Below are positions 36,151-45,082 of a DNA stretch of 64,000 bases, piece by piece; positions within the stretch are counted from its first letter, which is position 1, and the number at the start of each line of letters is the position of its first letter. The stretch spans positions 62,001 through 126,000 of the forward strand of contig CAVYQL010000004.1 of assembly GCA_963770645.1 (NCBI GenBank), written 5' to 3'. This stretch comes from Bog-473 sp963770645 (GTDB taxonomy: Bacteria; Actinomycetota; Acidimicrobiia; Acidimicrobiales; RAAP-2). The notes beneath the pieces were generated by a model. That model did not search any database. It had not been told where the DNA came from and worked only from the letters and a program-made list of their open reading frames with translations. Made by a program: the position numbers and the translations under genes.

Positions 36151-36684
36151 ATGAACCTGATCACCATTGCCATCGTTGTCGGCCTGATCGTCTTCGTCCT
36201 GGCCCGTCGGGTGAAAGGCCAAGCGGTGCACGCGCCCAAGAAGCTCTTCCTCCTTCCTCTCGTCGTGAGCTTCATCGGGCTGCAGAACGTCACCCACGCC
36301 AAGATGAACACCGTCGACATCACGGTGGTGGTCGCCGGTGCCGTGCTCTCGTTCACTCTCGGCCTCCTCCGGGGTCACACTGACAAGCTCTCCATGGTGG
36401 GCCAGTCCCCCTGGGTGCGCTGGAGCGCCGCATCGGTGGCACTGTTCGCTCTCAACGTGCTGACGAAGCTCGCCCTCGATGCCGGCGGAGTTGCGGCCGG
36501 CGGCCACGCCGCCGCCTTGACCAGTTCGATCCTGCTGAGCTTCGGTCTGACGTTGTTGGCCGAGACCGTCGTCATCTGGATCCGTACGCAGTCCGGCACC
36601 GCCGAAGGTGCACCCCGGAAGGCCCAGTACCGTGAGACTGTGCTGCAGTGGGGTCGGGCCACCGCGTGGCCACCAATCCGGTGA
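36151..36684 (+). CDS. DUF1453-like membrane protein, second of two
   Basis: This 177-residue membrane protein starts one base after the stop of the previous gene. Its motif ARRVKGQAVHAPKKLFLLPLVV and the later LSFTLGLLRGHTDKL are typical of the DUF1453 family. It is related to, but divergent from, the upstream partner. Its last codons overlap the start of the histidine kinase by the sequence GTGA, so the set is translated as one unit. Confidence 0.75.
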   Translation: MNLITIAIVVGLIVFVLARRVKGQAVHAPKKLFLLPLVVSFIGLQNVTHAKMNTVDITVVVAGAVLSFTLGLLRGHTDKLSMVGQSPWVRWSAASVALFALNVLTKLALDAGGVAAGGHAAALTSSILLSFGLTLLAETVVIWIRTQSGTAEGAPRKAQYRETVLQWGRATAWPPIR

Positions 36685-37859
36685 CCGAACGATCGGACAA
36701 GATCTCGGGCTTCCTCTACGAGGGCCGCTACGCGCGGATCGCACGGCTGTTGGCCCTGGCCGTGATCACCGGGACTGCGTTCATTGGCCATCCCCGCCCC
36801 TCGGGAGCAGGCGACGGGCTGGTGATCCTCATCAGCCTCGTGGTCGCCGTCGCCTGCCAGGTCGTCGCCGCCACGTTCCCCTCCGGCCGCTGGGTCTTGG
36901 CCAGGACCGTCGTCGGGGCGATCAGCTGCGGTGTCCTGGTCGGCTACGACCCGGCGGTGGGGACGGCCATCCTCTTGATCTTCGTCGGACTCGACGCCGG
37001 CGCCAGCCTGGACATCGGGCCGGGTGCAGTGATCACCGGGATGGCCGTGGTCACTACGGCCATCGCCACCTTGGCCTCGGGGCAGGCGACCGACAACGTC
37101 AGCCTGGGCTCCGTGGTCGTGATCGGCTTCCTCGCCGCTGCAGGCCGGAAGCAGTACATGCTGCGGGCGGACCAGGCGGAACTGCGCCTGGCCGACGCCG
37201 AACGAGCCCGCGAGGAGCATGCCCGCGCGGTGGGATTGGCCGAGCGGGCCAACGCGGCGCGGGAGATTCACGACATCCTCGCCCACAGTCTCGGTGCACT
37301 GGTCCTCCAACTCGACGCGCTGGACAGCGTGCTCACCACCGGCACACCGGATCACGAACGCGCCGTCGAGCTCCTCGCCCGCGCCCGCGCCCTCGCGGTC
37401 GAAGGGCTCAACGAAGCCAGGCAAGCCGTCGGCACTCTTCGGACGGACCCTCCTCCGCTCGTTGACGCGCTGAGCCAGCTGGTGGAGACGACCGGGAGTG
37501 CCAACCTGGAGATCACCGGAACGCCCAGGCCGACGCCCGCTGAGCTGTCGGTCGCGCTGCGCCGCACTGCTCAGGAGGCACTGACCAACGCGAGCAAGCA
37601 TGCCCCGGGCGCCGCACCGACGGTGCAGCTCGCGTTCAGCACCGACGAGCTCGTGCTGACGGTAACCGACACCGGCTGTCGCGAAGGCATCGGTCCGAGT
37701 CCGCTGGCCGACACGGGCGGCGGCTACGGGATTGAGGGCTTACGCGAGCGGGCTGAGCTCATCGGCGGGACACTGGAGGCTGGACCACTCGGCCCGGGAT
37801 GGCAGGTCAGGCTCAGCGTGCCCGATGTCCAGCAGCACCGCGATGAGGACGCGACGTGA
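36681..37859 (+). CDS. NarL-type histidine kinase
   Basis: This 392-residue kinase has five or six hydrophobic helices in the first 170 residues (no large extracytoplasmic domain). The HisKA_3 dimerisation helix follows (REIHDILAHSLGALVLQLDAL, phospho-His in the REIHD box). The HATPase includes ALTNASKHAP, TDTGCREG and GGYGIEGLRERAELIGG. The membrane-embedded sensor may detect signals within or near the membrane. The start is GTG 36681, coupled to the DUF1453 gene; GTG 36648 lies in frame upstream. Confidence 0.87.
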   Translation: MTERSDKISGFLYEGRYARIARLLALAVITGTAFIGHPRPSGAGDGLVILISLVVAVACQVVAATFPSGRWVLARTVVGAISCGVLVGYDPAVGTAILLIFVGLDAGASLDIGPGAVITGMAVVTTAIATLASGQATDNVSLGSVVVIGFLAAAGRKQYMLRADQAELRLADAERAREEHARAVGLAERANAAREIHDILAHSLGALVLQLDALDSVLTTGTPDHERAVELLARARALAVEGLNEARQAVGTLRTDPPPLVDALSQLVETTGSANLEITGTPRPTPAELSVALRRTAQEALTNASKHAPGAAPTVQLAFSTDELVLTVTDTGCREGIGPSPLADTGGGYGIEGLRERAELIGGTLEAGPLGPGWQVRLSVPDVQQHRDEDAT

Positions 37860-38542
37860 GCAGCGACAGCGCGACGCTCCGGATCGTCGTCGCCGACGAC
37901 CAACGCGCCGTGCGCGAGGCCCTGGCGACCGTGCTCGACGCCGAACCCGGGCTCCAGGTCGTCGGCCTGGCCGCTGACGGTGACGAGGCAGTCCAACTGG
38001 CGCACCAGTTGTCGCCAGACGTGGTGCTGATGGACCTGCGCATGCCCAATGTAGACGGTGTCACGGCGACGCAGCGCTTGGCAGCCGAGCTCCCTGCGGT
38101 CCGGGTCGTCGTGCTCACAACCTTCGCCGATGACTCGAGCATCCTCACCGCGCTCGAAGCCGGCGCCATGGGCTTCCTCACCAAGGACGCCGGACGTGAG
38201 CAGATCGCATTGGCGGTGCGCTCGGCCGCCGCCGGGCAGTCGGTATTCGACCCGGCAGTGCAGGCGAGTCTCCTGCGCGCCGCGTCACCGCCCGTTCCGG
38301 TTGTCGCGCCGGTCCCGCCGACACTCGAGTCGCTCCCCGACGACCTGACCCCGAGGGAAGCCGACGTCCTCCGGGCGATTGCCAGCGGGCAGACCAACGC
38401 CGAGATCGCGACGAAGCTCTACATCTCCGAGGTCACCGTGAAGAGCCACATCAACCACCTGTTCGCCAAGACCGGCTCGCGCAGTCGAGCGGAGGCTGTC
38501 AGGTATGCCTACGACCACGGCCTCGTCGCGCCGCCTCCTTGA
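37856..38542 (+). CDS. NarL/FixJ-family response regulator
   Basis: This 228-residue protein has a receiver domain (phospho-Asp in VVLMDLRMPNVDG, conserved Lys in GFLTKDAG) and a C-terminal LuxR-type HTH (LTPREADVLRAIASGQTNAEIATKLYISEVTVKSHINHLFAKTG; shown as short motifs LTPREADVL and EVTVKSHINHLF). It is the output of the two-component system, activating or repressing target promoters. GTG 37856 overlaps the kinase stop. Its targets may include its own operon. Confidence 0.92.
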   Translation: MSSDSATLRIVVADDQRAVREALATVLDAEPGLQVVGLAADGDEAVQLAHQLSPDVVLMDLRMPNVDGVTATQRLAAELPAVRVVVLTTFADDSSILTALEAGAMGFLTKDAGREQIALAVRSAAAGQSVFDPAVQASLLRAASPPVPVVAPVPPTLESLPDDLTPREADVLRAIASGQTNAEIATKLYISEVTVKSHINHLFAKTGSRSRAEAVRYAYDHGLVAPPP

Positions 38543-38597
38543 GCGACACACGGCGACCCGCCCTCGGTCAGTCCGGTGTCTGGACCGGCTCCGGGAG

Positions 38598-39194
38598 CTA
38601 CGGCTCCAGGCTGAACGGCGGATACTCGTCGTTGAGCAACAGCGCGTACGACGCCACGCGAAGGTGCCACCGGTACACACCGATGCAGAAATTCTTCAGT
38701 GACGGATTCCATTCCCCGGTGAACAGGGCGATGAACCACGAGATGATGAGGCAGATCCCGTTGGCGATGTTGAGGACGTACAGCACGATGAATTGCGGGA
38801 TGCAGAGAATGAGCCGCACCAACACGGTGACCCGGTTGCGCTCGCCGCTCACAGGCGAAACATCCAACCCTGCCGGATAGCCACCCGGATCGGCGAACCC
38901 CTGCGGGATCGGCGCAAAGGGCGGATACGGTTCGGCCCAGACGTAGAGGCCGGTGATCACTCGCCACTGATAGCGAATGACACCGGCGATGAAATCGCTC
39001 AAGCTCTCCGGTGCCGAGCCGGTGAACACGATGGAGAACCAGCAGACGATGGCCGCGAGGAAAGCCACAATGCTGAGGATGTACACCCAGATCAATTGCG
39101 GGATGAAGATCAGCCAGTTGGTCAGGACCTTGACCGGCGGAATCTTCTCAGGTCCCGTCGGGATCACGACAGTCAACGGATAGGCGCCCGGCAT
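38598..39194 (-). CDS. DUF4389 tandem-domain membrane protein
   Basis: This 198-residue protein has two copies of the DUF4389 unit. The first contains LTNWLIFIPQLIWVYILSIVAF and VIRYQWRVITGLYVW; the second contains VLVRLILCIPQFIVLYVLNIA and GVYRWHLRVASYALLL. Each unit has two membrane helices flanking a conserved Trp/Arg segment ending in EPYPPF or DEYPPF. Function is unknown. It is downstream of, and convergent with, the response regulator. Confidence 0.78.
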   Translation of the reverse strand: MPGAYPLTVVIPTGPEKIPPVKVLTNWLIFIPQLIWVYILSIVAFLAAIVCWFSIVFTGSAPESLSDFIAGVIRYQWRVITGLYVWAEPYPPFAPIPQGFADPGGYPAGLDVSPVSGERNRVTVLVRLILCIPQFIVLYVLNIANGICLIISWFIALFTGEWNPSLKNFCIGVYRWHLRVASYALLLNDEYPPFSLEP

Positions 39195-39360
39195 AGAGGA
39201 CTCCCTTCGCTAGCCACTCGACGCGGCACCATAGCCCCGAAGACGTCGCCCATGACGGATCCTTCTCGCCGCTCTCCTACTGACGGATGCGTGTGCGTTA
39301 CCGGCGCGTGACGCCCACGCGACAGACCATGCGTGCGGTGGGCAAGGCACGAGCCGATCG

Positions 39361-39385
39361 ATTTCGGGCCATTCGTGGCCGAAAT
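39361..39385 (-). terminator. Hairpin downstream of nrdJ
   Basis: A 10-bp stem with one bulged base and a TTCG loop on the plus strand (39361-39385) lies about 50 bases beyond the nrdJ stop. It is shaped like a terminator but has no T-run after it in either direction. Confidence 0.35.
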
Positions 39386-39432
39386 TCGGACATCTCTGAC
39401 TAATCAGGCAAGACGTTGCATGGCCGTCGGCA

Positions 39433-42400
39433 TCACGAGCACCCGCTGGTGGACCCGCAGCTCCCGCACACGTAGCACGACCCGGCGCGCTGCATGGTGT
39501 TGCCGCAGTTGTAGCAAAGCGGCGCGTCGAGCTGCTCAGCCCGTGCCATCGGCTGCGCCGTGGTGCCGTAGGTGGCAGGCGCCCCCGCACCGTCGCCGGA
39601 ACCACTGCTGAGCCCGTCGTCGATCAGCGCGGTCGACGGCGTCGCCATCTCTTCGACGCCGGGCAGCGTTGGCTGCATCCGCTCCTGGGTGGAGAAGATG
39701 CCGAGCTCGGTCCGCTCCTCCACTGAGAGGAAGTCGAGCGCGAGCCGGCGCGAGATGTAGTCGATCAGGCTGGTGGCGATGCGGAGCTCGGGATCGTCGG
39801 TAATGCCCGCCGGCTCGAACTTCATGTTGGCGAACTTGCGCACGAAGGTAGCCAGCGGAACGCCGTGCTGCAGCCCGAGGCTGAGCGAGATGGAGAAGGC
39901 GTCCATGATCCCGGCCAGTGTCGACCCCTGCTTGGAGACCTTGATGAAGACCTCGCCCGGGCGGCCGTCCTCGTACTCCCCCACCGTCACGTAGCCCTCG
40001 CAGTCGGCGACCCGGAAGGAGAACGTCTTCGAGTTGCGCTTGCGGGGGAGGCGCTCGCGCACCGCGCCGACCATCAGCGGCGAAGAGGTCCGCTGCTGCT
40101 CCTTGGCCAGGGCAGCCTCGAGCTCGGCGATGTGTGCGGCGATCTCGCGGTCATGCGCCTCGGCAGCTGACCCCGCCGGCGCCATGTCACCACCCTCGCC
40201 GGATCCGATAGCCGCAACCTCCTTCTTGGTTGTCGACAGCGGTTGGGCCACCTTGCAGTTGTCGCGGTAGATGGCCACCGCCTTGATGCCCAGGCGCCAG
40301 GCGTCGATGTGCAGCTGCTCGACGTCCTCAACGGTCACGTCTTCAGGCATGTTCACCGTCTTGGAGATGGCGCCGCTGATGAAGGGCTGCACCGCCCCCA
40401 TCATGCGGATGTGACCCGAGTAGTGGATGGTGTTGTCACCCATGGAGCAGGCGAAGACCGCCATGTGCTCGGGAGCCAGGTGTGGCGCACCGACTATCGA
40501 CATGTGCTCGTTGACGTAAGCGACGATGTCCTCGGCCTGCTCGGGCCCGTAGCCCAACTTGGCCAGGGCGCGCGGCACCGTCTGGTTGACGATCGACATC
40601 GTGCCACCGCCGACGAGCTTCTTGGTCTTGACCAACCCAAGGTCGGGCTCGACGCCCGTCGTGTCACAGTCCATGAGGAGGCCGATCGTGTTGTGGCTCA
40701 CGAAACCGTTGGCGACGTAGGTGACGTTGCTCGGGACCGAGATGTCGTACGTGAGCTCGTCGTCGCCCAGCTGTACAGAGTCGGCCGTGTCGTAGAAGAA
40801 GGCGAGCAGGTGGGCGAGCTCAGGGTCTCCTGTCCGCTCGTAGAGCTCCGTCGCGATTCGCCGGCTCACTCGGCCCCGGGCCTGCTCCATCAACAGCACC
40901 TTCCGCATGCGGTCGTTGCCGGGTGCCAACCGGTCGACGAGATCGCGGGTGACCGGCACGTAGTCCTTCCGCGCCGTCTGGGCCTGCGCCGGATCGGGGA
41001 CGTGCACGCCTGCGTTCTTCCGGTCGCTGATGAAGCCGACGGCTTCGAGCCAGGGCGTGGCGTAGGAGGTGTTGAGTGTCCGAAGCGTGGCAAGCGGCGC
41101 CGTACCCCAACGGTTCTCGCCAGTCCTGTCTCTCACCGAGAGCGTGGTCGGGATACCGAGTGCCAACAGCATTGTCTGCGTGTCGCGCACCAACTGCAGC
41201 GACGTGTTCTTGAGATGCGGGTACCCGGCGCTCGTGTCGCCGTCCGCCTCGTACAAGCCCCGCAAGAACGACCCGTAGACCTCAGGATCGTTGGCATGCA
41301 GGACGGCGTCGGGAATGTGGGCCGTGTAGCCCTTGCCGCGGTGGCCCTCCACCGGCGGGCGCTTGGCGAAGCCACAGGCCTCCCACCACATCGCGAGACG
41401 AACCGAATCCACCCGCACCTCGGCGTACCCGCGCTTCGGCGTGATCTTTGCAGCCGTACCGAAGCATTCCTTCGACAGGAGCTGAAGCCGCTCCACGACA
41501 TCGAAGTCGGATTCGGTGACGCAGAACCGCAACCCACGGCTGTGCAGGGAACCATCGCCCATGAAGTAGCCCACGATCTCGGCCAACTCTGGCGTCATCT
41601 GCCGCGGCACCTGGACGTGGCGCTCCCCGGTCCAGTACGCCTCAGCCAGCGGCGGCAACATCACTGCCTGCGGCTCGCCAACGAGCGTCCCCAGCGCCAA
41701 CGGGACCAGCTCGCCGCCCACAAGGTCGCCGAACCGACGCCAAAACCACTCACCTGAAGCCGGGTCGACCACCTTGATCCGGTGCGTCGGCGTGCCCTGG
41801 ACCCGGTGGCCTCGTGCGGTGTCCACCGTGACGACCGCCTCAGACCCGTTGACGTAGAACTTGGTGGCCTGCTGCGGACCGTCGTCGGTGGCGACCTGCG
41901 TCTCGAGGTCCTGCCACTGCGGTCCGTCCGGGTCGCCGAGCGAACCCAGGCGCACAAGTCCGTGTCCGGTGGTCACGAGCGTGCCACCGACAAGACATCC
42001 CGTCGGCGCCAACACGGATGCCTGCGAGTTACGCACGCCGTAGACCTCAGCCAGCTCGACGGCGGCGTCCCAGGACTCTTGCGCCGCCGAGAGCAGCTCG
42101 GGAGGCACAACGTCCTCGTCGATGCGGGCCGCTTCGGCCTGGTGCATGCGCAACACGTTGAGCATTGCTTCGCCGTTCTCGTGGAAGCCGGCGAACGGGC
42201 CCATGCGCGCCGCCGTGCGCGCCGAGGTGGCGTAGGCGTGTCCGGTCAACAGCGCGGTGATGGCCGCGGCCCAGGCTCGGCCGGCGTCGGAGTCGTACGG
42301 CAGTCCTTCTGCCATCAAGAGCGCGCCGAGGTTGGCGTAACCGATACCGAGCTGACGGAAGGCGCGCGTCGTCTCGCCGATGCTCTCGGTCGGGTAGTCG

Positions 42401-44691
42401 GCGTTGCCGACGATGATCTCCATGCCGGTGAAAACGACCGACACCGCCGCCTTGAAGCCCTCCACGTCGAACTCGTCGTTGTCGTTGAGAAACGTCAACA
42501 GGTTCATGGACGCCAGATTGCAGGCCGAGTTGTCGAGGTGAATATATTCGGAACAGGGGTTGCTTCCATTGATTCGACCCGTATTTGGCGCCGTGTGCCA
42601 GCGGTTGATCGTGGTGTCGTACTGGAGGCCGGGGTCGGCGCACTCCCAGGCCGAGTGGGCGATCTGGCGGAACAGGTCACGGGCGGGCACCGTGCGCACG
42701 ATGGAGCCGTCGGTGCGGGCGGTCAGGTTCCAGTCGCGCCCGTCCAGCACCGCCTCCATGAATTCGTCAGTCACCCGCACCGAGTTGTTGGCATTCTGGT
42801 ACTGCGTGGAGTGGCTGTCCGCTCCGTCGAGGTCCATGTCGAAGCCGGCGTCGCGCAGCACCCGGGCCTTGCGTTCCTCGATGGCCTTGCACCAGATGAA
42901 GTCCTCGATGTCGGGGTGGTCGGAATCGAGAATGACCATCTTGGCGGCGCGCCGCGTCTTGCCCCCAGACTTGATCGTGCCGGCTGAGGCGTCGGCGCCC
43001 CGCATGAAGCTGACCGGGCCCGAGGCGGTGCCGCCGCCCTTGAGCAACTCATGCGAGGAGCGGATGCGCGACAGGTTCACGCCAGCGCCCGAGCCGCCCT
43101 TGAAGATGATGCCCTCTTCGGTGTACCAGTTGAGGATCGAGTCCATGGTGTCCTCGACCGAGAGGATGAAGCAGTTGTGCACTCGGAGATTCGCACTGAG
43201 GTATTCCCCGCTCTCAGTCTGGATGTCGTAGACGTCCATCTCACCTAGGTCTTCGATCCGCTCGATCTCAAGTCTCTTGACCGCATGAGCAGCGAGACCG
43301 TCCAGCTCGATGCTCTCGTAGAGCTTGTTCTCCTTCATCGGGTCGATGAACCCGACCTCGTTCGCGAAGGCGATGCGATCCCCGCGGGTGCGAATCGACA
43401 CCGACCAGCAACCCTTCCGATCCGCCCGGGAATCGGCCTTGAAGCGGACCCGCGAGAAAATGCCAACCTGCGTGAGTAGAGCTTGCAGGCCGCGCACGAG
43501 CCCCTCGGAAATCATGTCGACAGCGACGACGGCTCCGCGCTCCTTGATCGAGACATACCCCTCAGCCTGGAAGATGCTGCGGAGATATGCCCTCACGACG
43601 GGCAACGGTGCCGTGAAAATCTGTGGTGGGACGATCATGGCCAGTCCCCTGGTACGGAGATCCCAACGCTCAACGAACTCGTTCAATTGACGTCCGTAGA
43701 GACGCGTCCGGCGGCAGTCGAGCGACGGATCGACCGTGTTCACATGCCGTTCGTGCCGGTGCACACCGGGGAACACCTCATTCAGCGCGGCGGTCACCCA
43801 GCGATGCTCGGCGTCGGTCACGGTCATCGCCTCGATCGTGAGCGACCTGTTGGTTCCCTCGTACTGGCCGACGAATCCGTCCGACTGCAGCCAACCGGCC
43901 AGCGCCGCCTCCGCCACCTGCACCGACGAATGGGCAATCTGGCTGGGCCCGTGCCCGTCCGTGCGGTGCCAGCTCAGCTTGTCATCTGGTCGCAGGTCGG
44001 CCGCTGGTACGAACGCCCCGGTCGTCGCACTCGTTGCCCGCCACACAAGGTGGTCCGCGGTGACGTCGAGTTGGTGACCGGCCTTCGTGTGGAGCCTCAA
44101 GACGGGCTTTCGCCCGTTGTGCTTCGTCGCGACAATACGAGTAATACCCTCGGCATCGAAGACCTTCGCACCGACCGCGTCATCTTCGACCAGCTGTCCG
44201 ATCGGGATGAGCCCATCTGGCGTGCTGACAAGCGAGTGATAGGGCTGGCACGCACTGCCTTGTTGCGGCACGCCGTGGACGCCGATGTTGAACCACACCG
44301 GCGAGTTGAAGGCGGCCTTCTGGTGGATGATGAGGTACTTCAGCTCGTGGTTGAAGGTCTGGGCCTCCTCGTCGTCGACGAAGTAGCCGTCCTTGATCCC
44401 CCACATGGTGAGCGTGTCGACCACGCGGTCGGCCACCTGGCGCAGCGAGGTCTCGCGCTCAGGGGTGCCGAGGGTCCCGCGGAAGTACTTCTGCGCCAAG
44501 ATGTTGGTTGCGTTCAGGCTCCAGGACTCGGGCACCTCGACACCGAGCTGCTCGAAGGCCACGGACCCGTCACGGAAGTTCGTGATGCGGGCGTCGCGTC
44601 GCTCCCAGCGCACCTCGTCGTAGGGGTGCACGCCTTCAGTGGTGAAGTGGCGGCGGATGCCGATCTCGGATCGCTGGGGGGCGATGGCCAT
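39433..44691 (-). CDS. nrdJ: B12-dependent ribonucleotide reductase with two inteins
   Basis: This 1752-residue open frame encodes a class II ribonucleotide reductase interrupted by two inteins (residues 148-506 and 899-1334). Joined exteins would give 957 residues, the usual NrdJ length. Extein landmarks are SACFILSVEDTMDS, GSNPCSEYIHLDNSACNLAS with the catalytic Cys, SVLAPTGTIGLLMDCDTTG, and a C-terminal zinc ribbon CYNCGNTMQR...CYVCGSCG. It makes deoxyribonucleotides using adenosylcobalamin. Both insertion points fall next to active-site loops. Transcription is likely controlled by NrdR boxes upstream. ATG 44691 has GAGGAGGACC 8 bases before it. Confidence 0.95.
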   Translation of the reverse strand: MAIAPQRSEIGIRRHFTTEGVHPYDEVRWERRDARITNFRDGSVAFEQLGVEVPESWSLNATNILAQKYFRGTLGTPERETSLRQVADRVVDTLTMWGIKDGYFVDDEEAQTFNHELKYLIIHQKAAFNSPVWFNIGVHGVPQQGSACQPYHSLVSTPDGLIPIGQLVEDDAVGAKVFDAEGITRIVATKHNGRKPVLRLHTKAGHQLDVTADHLVWRATSATTGAFVPAADLRPDDKLSWHRTDGHGPSQIAHSSVQVAEAALAGWLQSDGFVGQYEGTNRSLTIEAMTVTDAEHRWVTAALNEVFPGVHRHERHVNTVDPSLDCRRTRLYGRQLNEFVERWDLRTRGLAMIVPPQIFTAPLPVVRAYLRSIFQAEGYVSIKERGAVVAVDMISEGLVRGLQALLTQVGIFSRVRFKADSRADRKGCWSVSIRTRGDRIAFANEVGFIDPMKENKLYESIELDGLAAHAVKRLEIERIEDLGEMDVYDIQTESGEYLSANLRVHNCFILSVEDTMDSILNWYTEEGIIFKGGSGAGVNLSRIRSSHELLKGGGTASGPVSFMRGADASAGTIKSGGKTRRAAKMVILDSDHPDIEDFIWCKAIEERKARVLRDAGFDMDLDGADSHSTQYQNANNSVRVTDEFMEAVLDGRDWNLTARTDGSIVRTVPARDLFRQIAHSAWECADPGLQYDTTINRWHTAPNTGRINGSNPCSEYIHLDNSACNLASMNLLTFLNDNDEFDVEGFKAAVSVVFTGMEIIVGNADYPTESIGETTRAFRQLGIGYANLGALLMAEGLPYDSDAGRAWAAAITALLTGHAYATSARTAARMGPFAGFHENGEAMLNVLRMHQAEAARIDEDVVPPELLSAAQESWDAAVELAEVYGVRNSQASVLAPTGCLVGGTLVTTGHGLVRLGSLGDPDGPQWQDLETQVATDDGPQQATKFYVNGSEAVVTVDTARGHRVQGTPTHRIKVVDPASGEWFWRRFGDLVGGELVPLALGTLVGEPQAVMLPPLAEAYWTGERHVQVPRQMTPELAEIVGYFMGDGSLHSRGLRFCVTESDFDVVERLQLLSKECFGTAAKITPKRGYAEVRVDSVRLAMWWEACGFAKRPPVEGHRGKGYTAHIPDAVLHANDPEVYGSFLRGLYEADGDTSAGYPHLKNTSLQLVRDTQTMLLALGIPTTLSVRDRTGENRWGTAPLATLRTLNTSYATPWLEAVGFISDRKNAGVHVPDPAQAQTARKDYVPVTRDLVDRLAPGNDRMRKVLLMEQARGRVSRRIATELYERTGDPELAHLLAFFYDTADSVQLGDDELTYDISVPSNVTYVANGFVSHNTIGLLMDCDTTGVEPDLGLVKTKKLVGGGTMSIVNQTVPRALAKLGYGPEQAEDIVAYVNEHMSIVGAPHLAPEHMAVFACSMGDNTIHYSGHIRMMGAVQPFISGAISKTVNMPEDVTVEDVEQLHIDAWRLGIKAVAIYRDNCKVAQPLSTTKKEVAAIGSGEGGDMAPAGSAAEAHDREIAAHIAELEAALAKEQQRTSSPLMVGAVRERLPRKRNSKTFSFRVADCEGYVTVGEYEDGRPGEVFIKVSKQGSTLAGIMDAFSISLSLGLQHGVPLATFVRKFANMKFEPAGITDDPELRIATSLIDYISRRLALDFLSVEERTELGIFSTQERMQPTLPGVEEMATPSTALIDDGLSSGSGDGAGAPATYGTTAQPMARAEQLDAPLCYNCGNTMQRAGSCYVCGSCGSTSGCS
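40690..41997 (-). mobile_element. NrdJ intein 2 with DOD homing endonuclease
   Basis: This is a 436-residue intein inserted at PTG|TIG in the extein. It begins with Cys899 (CLVGGTLVTTG), has a block-B-like GTPTHRIKVV and ends VSHN1334, with Thr1335 as the +1 residue. Dodecapeptide motifs VGYFMGDGSL near 1040-1049 and LRGLYEADGD near 1143-1152 indicate a DOD endonuclease. Its insertion site differs from that of intein 1 and it is larger. DNA boundaries: TGT at 41997 and AAC at 40690. Confidence 0.92.
43174..44250 (-). mobile_element. NrdJ intein 1 with DOD homing endonuclease
   Basis: This is a 359-residue intein inserted at SA|CF in the extein. It begins with Cys148, contains the block-B-like TADHLVWR, and ends VHN506 with Cys507 as the +1 residue. 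The middle carries dodecapeptide (LAGLIDADG-type) motifs AGWLQSDGFV near 265-274 and RSIFQAEGYV near 371-380, with the acidic residue retained in each, so the homing endonuclease could be active. Boundaries were checked on the DNA: TGC at 44250 and AAC at 43174. Confidence 0.92.
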
Positions 44692-44884
44692 AGCGCTGGG
44701 GTCCTCCTCGTGAGGGCTCGGTCTTGGGGTCTGTCCTGGGATCTGCTGCGTGCTGCCGGTCCTGCTCTAACTGCTTCGTCTGAACTGGTCGTCGGCGCCG
44801 CCAGACGGTCCCCCACTTCAGCGGGACGGTGTCTCGAGGCGCCTTCTCCCGATCCAGCGCCCGGGAGGGGAACGAAACGCCTAA

Positions 44885-44900
44885 CCACAATATATAGTGG
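44885..44900 (-). promoter_or_regulatory. NrdR box 1 (strong)
   Basis: Read on the minus strand the 16 bases are CCACTATATATTGTGG, which match the NrdR consensus at 14 of 16 positions. It lies about 190 bases upstream of the nrdJ ATG, downstream of the predicted start of transcription. Confidence 0.8.
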
Positions 44901-44916
44901 CTGCCCCTCCCCCGAG

Positions 44917-44932
44917 ACACGAGATGCTGTGG
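44917..44932 (-). promoter_or_regulatory. NrdR box 2 (weaker)
   Basis: Read on the minus strand the sequence is CCACAGCATCTCGTGT, matching the consensus at about 11 of 16 positions. Its centre lies 32 bp from that of box 1, the usual three-turn spacing of paired NrdR boxes, and it overlaps the predicted transcription start. Confidence 0.65.
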
Positions 44933-44934
44933 TC

Positions 44935-44964
44935 ATTACAGCACTGTAGTTACGTCGTTGTCAA
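44935..44964 (-). promoter_or_regulatory. Probable sigma-70-type promoter of nrdJ
   Basis: The minus strand reads TTGACA (44964-44959), an 18-bp spacer and TGTAAT (44940-44935), close to the consensus for both elements. This predicts a start near 44928 and a leader of about 240 nt. The two NrdR boxes sit at and after the start, as expected for repression. The leader also has an 8-bp inverted repeat (44863-44870 with 44904-44911) enclosing box 1. No B12 riboswitch signature was seen. Confidence 0.7.
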
Positions 44965-45082
44965 CCAATTTGGCGCATTATCCATGCAGGTCACGGGGCG
45001 TTCGCGATGGTTTGCACACGACGCCCCCCAGGCCCCGCCGGCCCCACGCCGGATATCCGCGAACGGTTAGCGTCGGCTGCCC

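Noticed and set aside
40243..41757. Plus-strand 504-codon open frame opposite nrdJ intein 2
   Set aside because: Composition is Arg/His-rich with no motifs and it mirrors the real minus-strand gene. It is a GC-rich shadow.
44692..44934. B12 riboswitch upstream of nrdJ
   Set aside because: No conserved B12-box sequence was seen. The short matches are explained by the NrdR box and a simple inverted repeat.
43483..44949. Plus-strand open frame opposite the start of nrdJ
   Set aside because: It covers the intein and promoter region antisense, with no recognisable domain.
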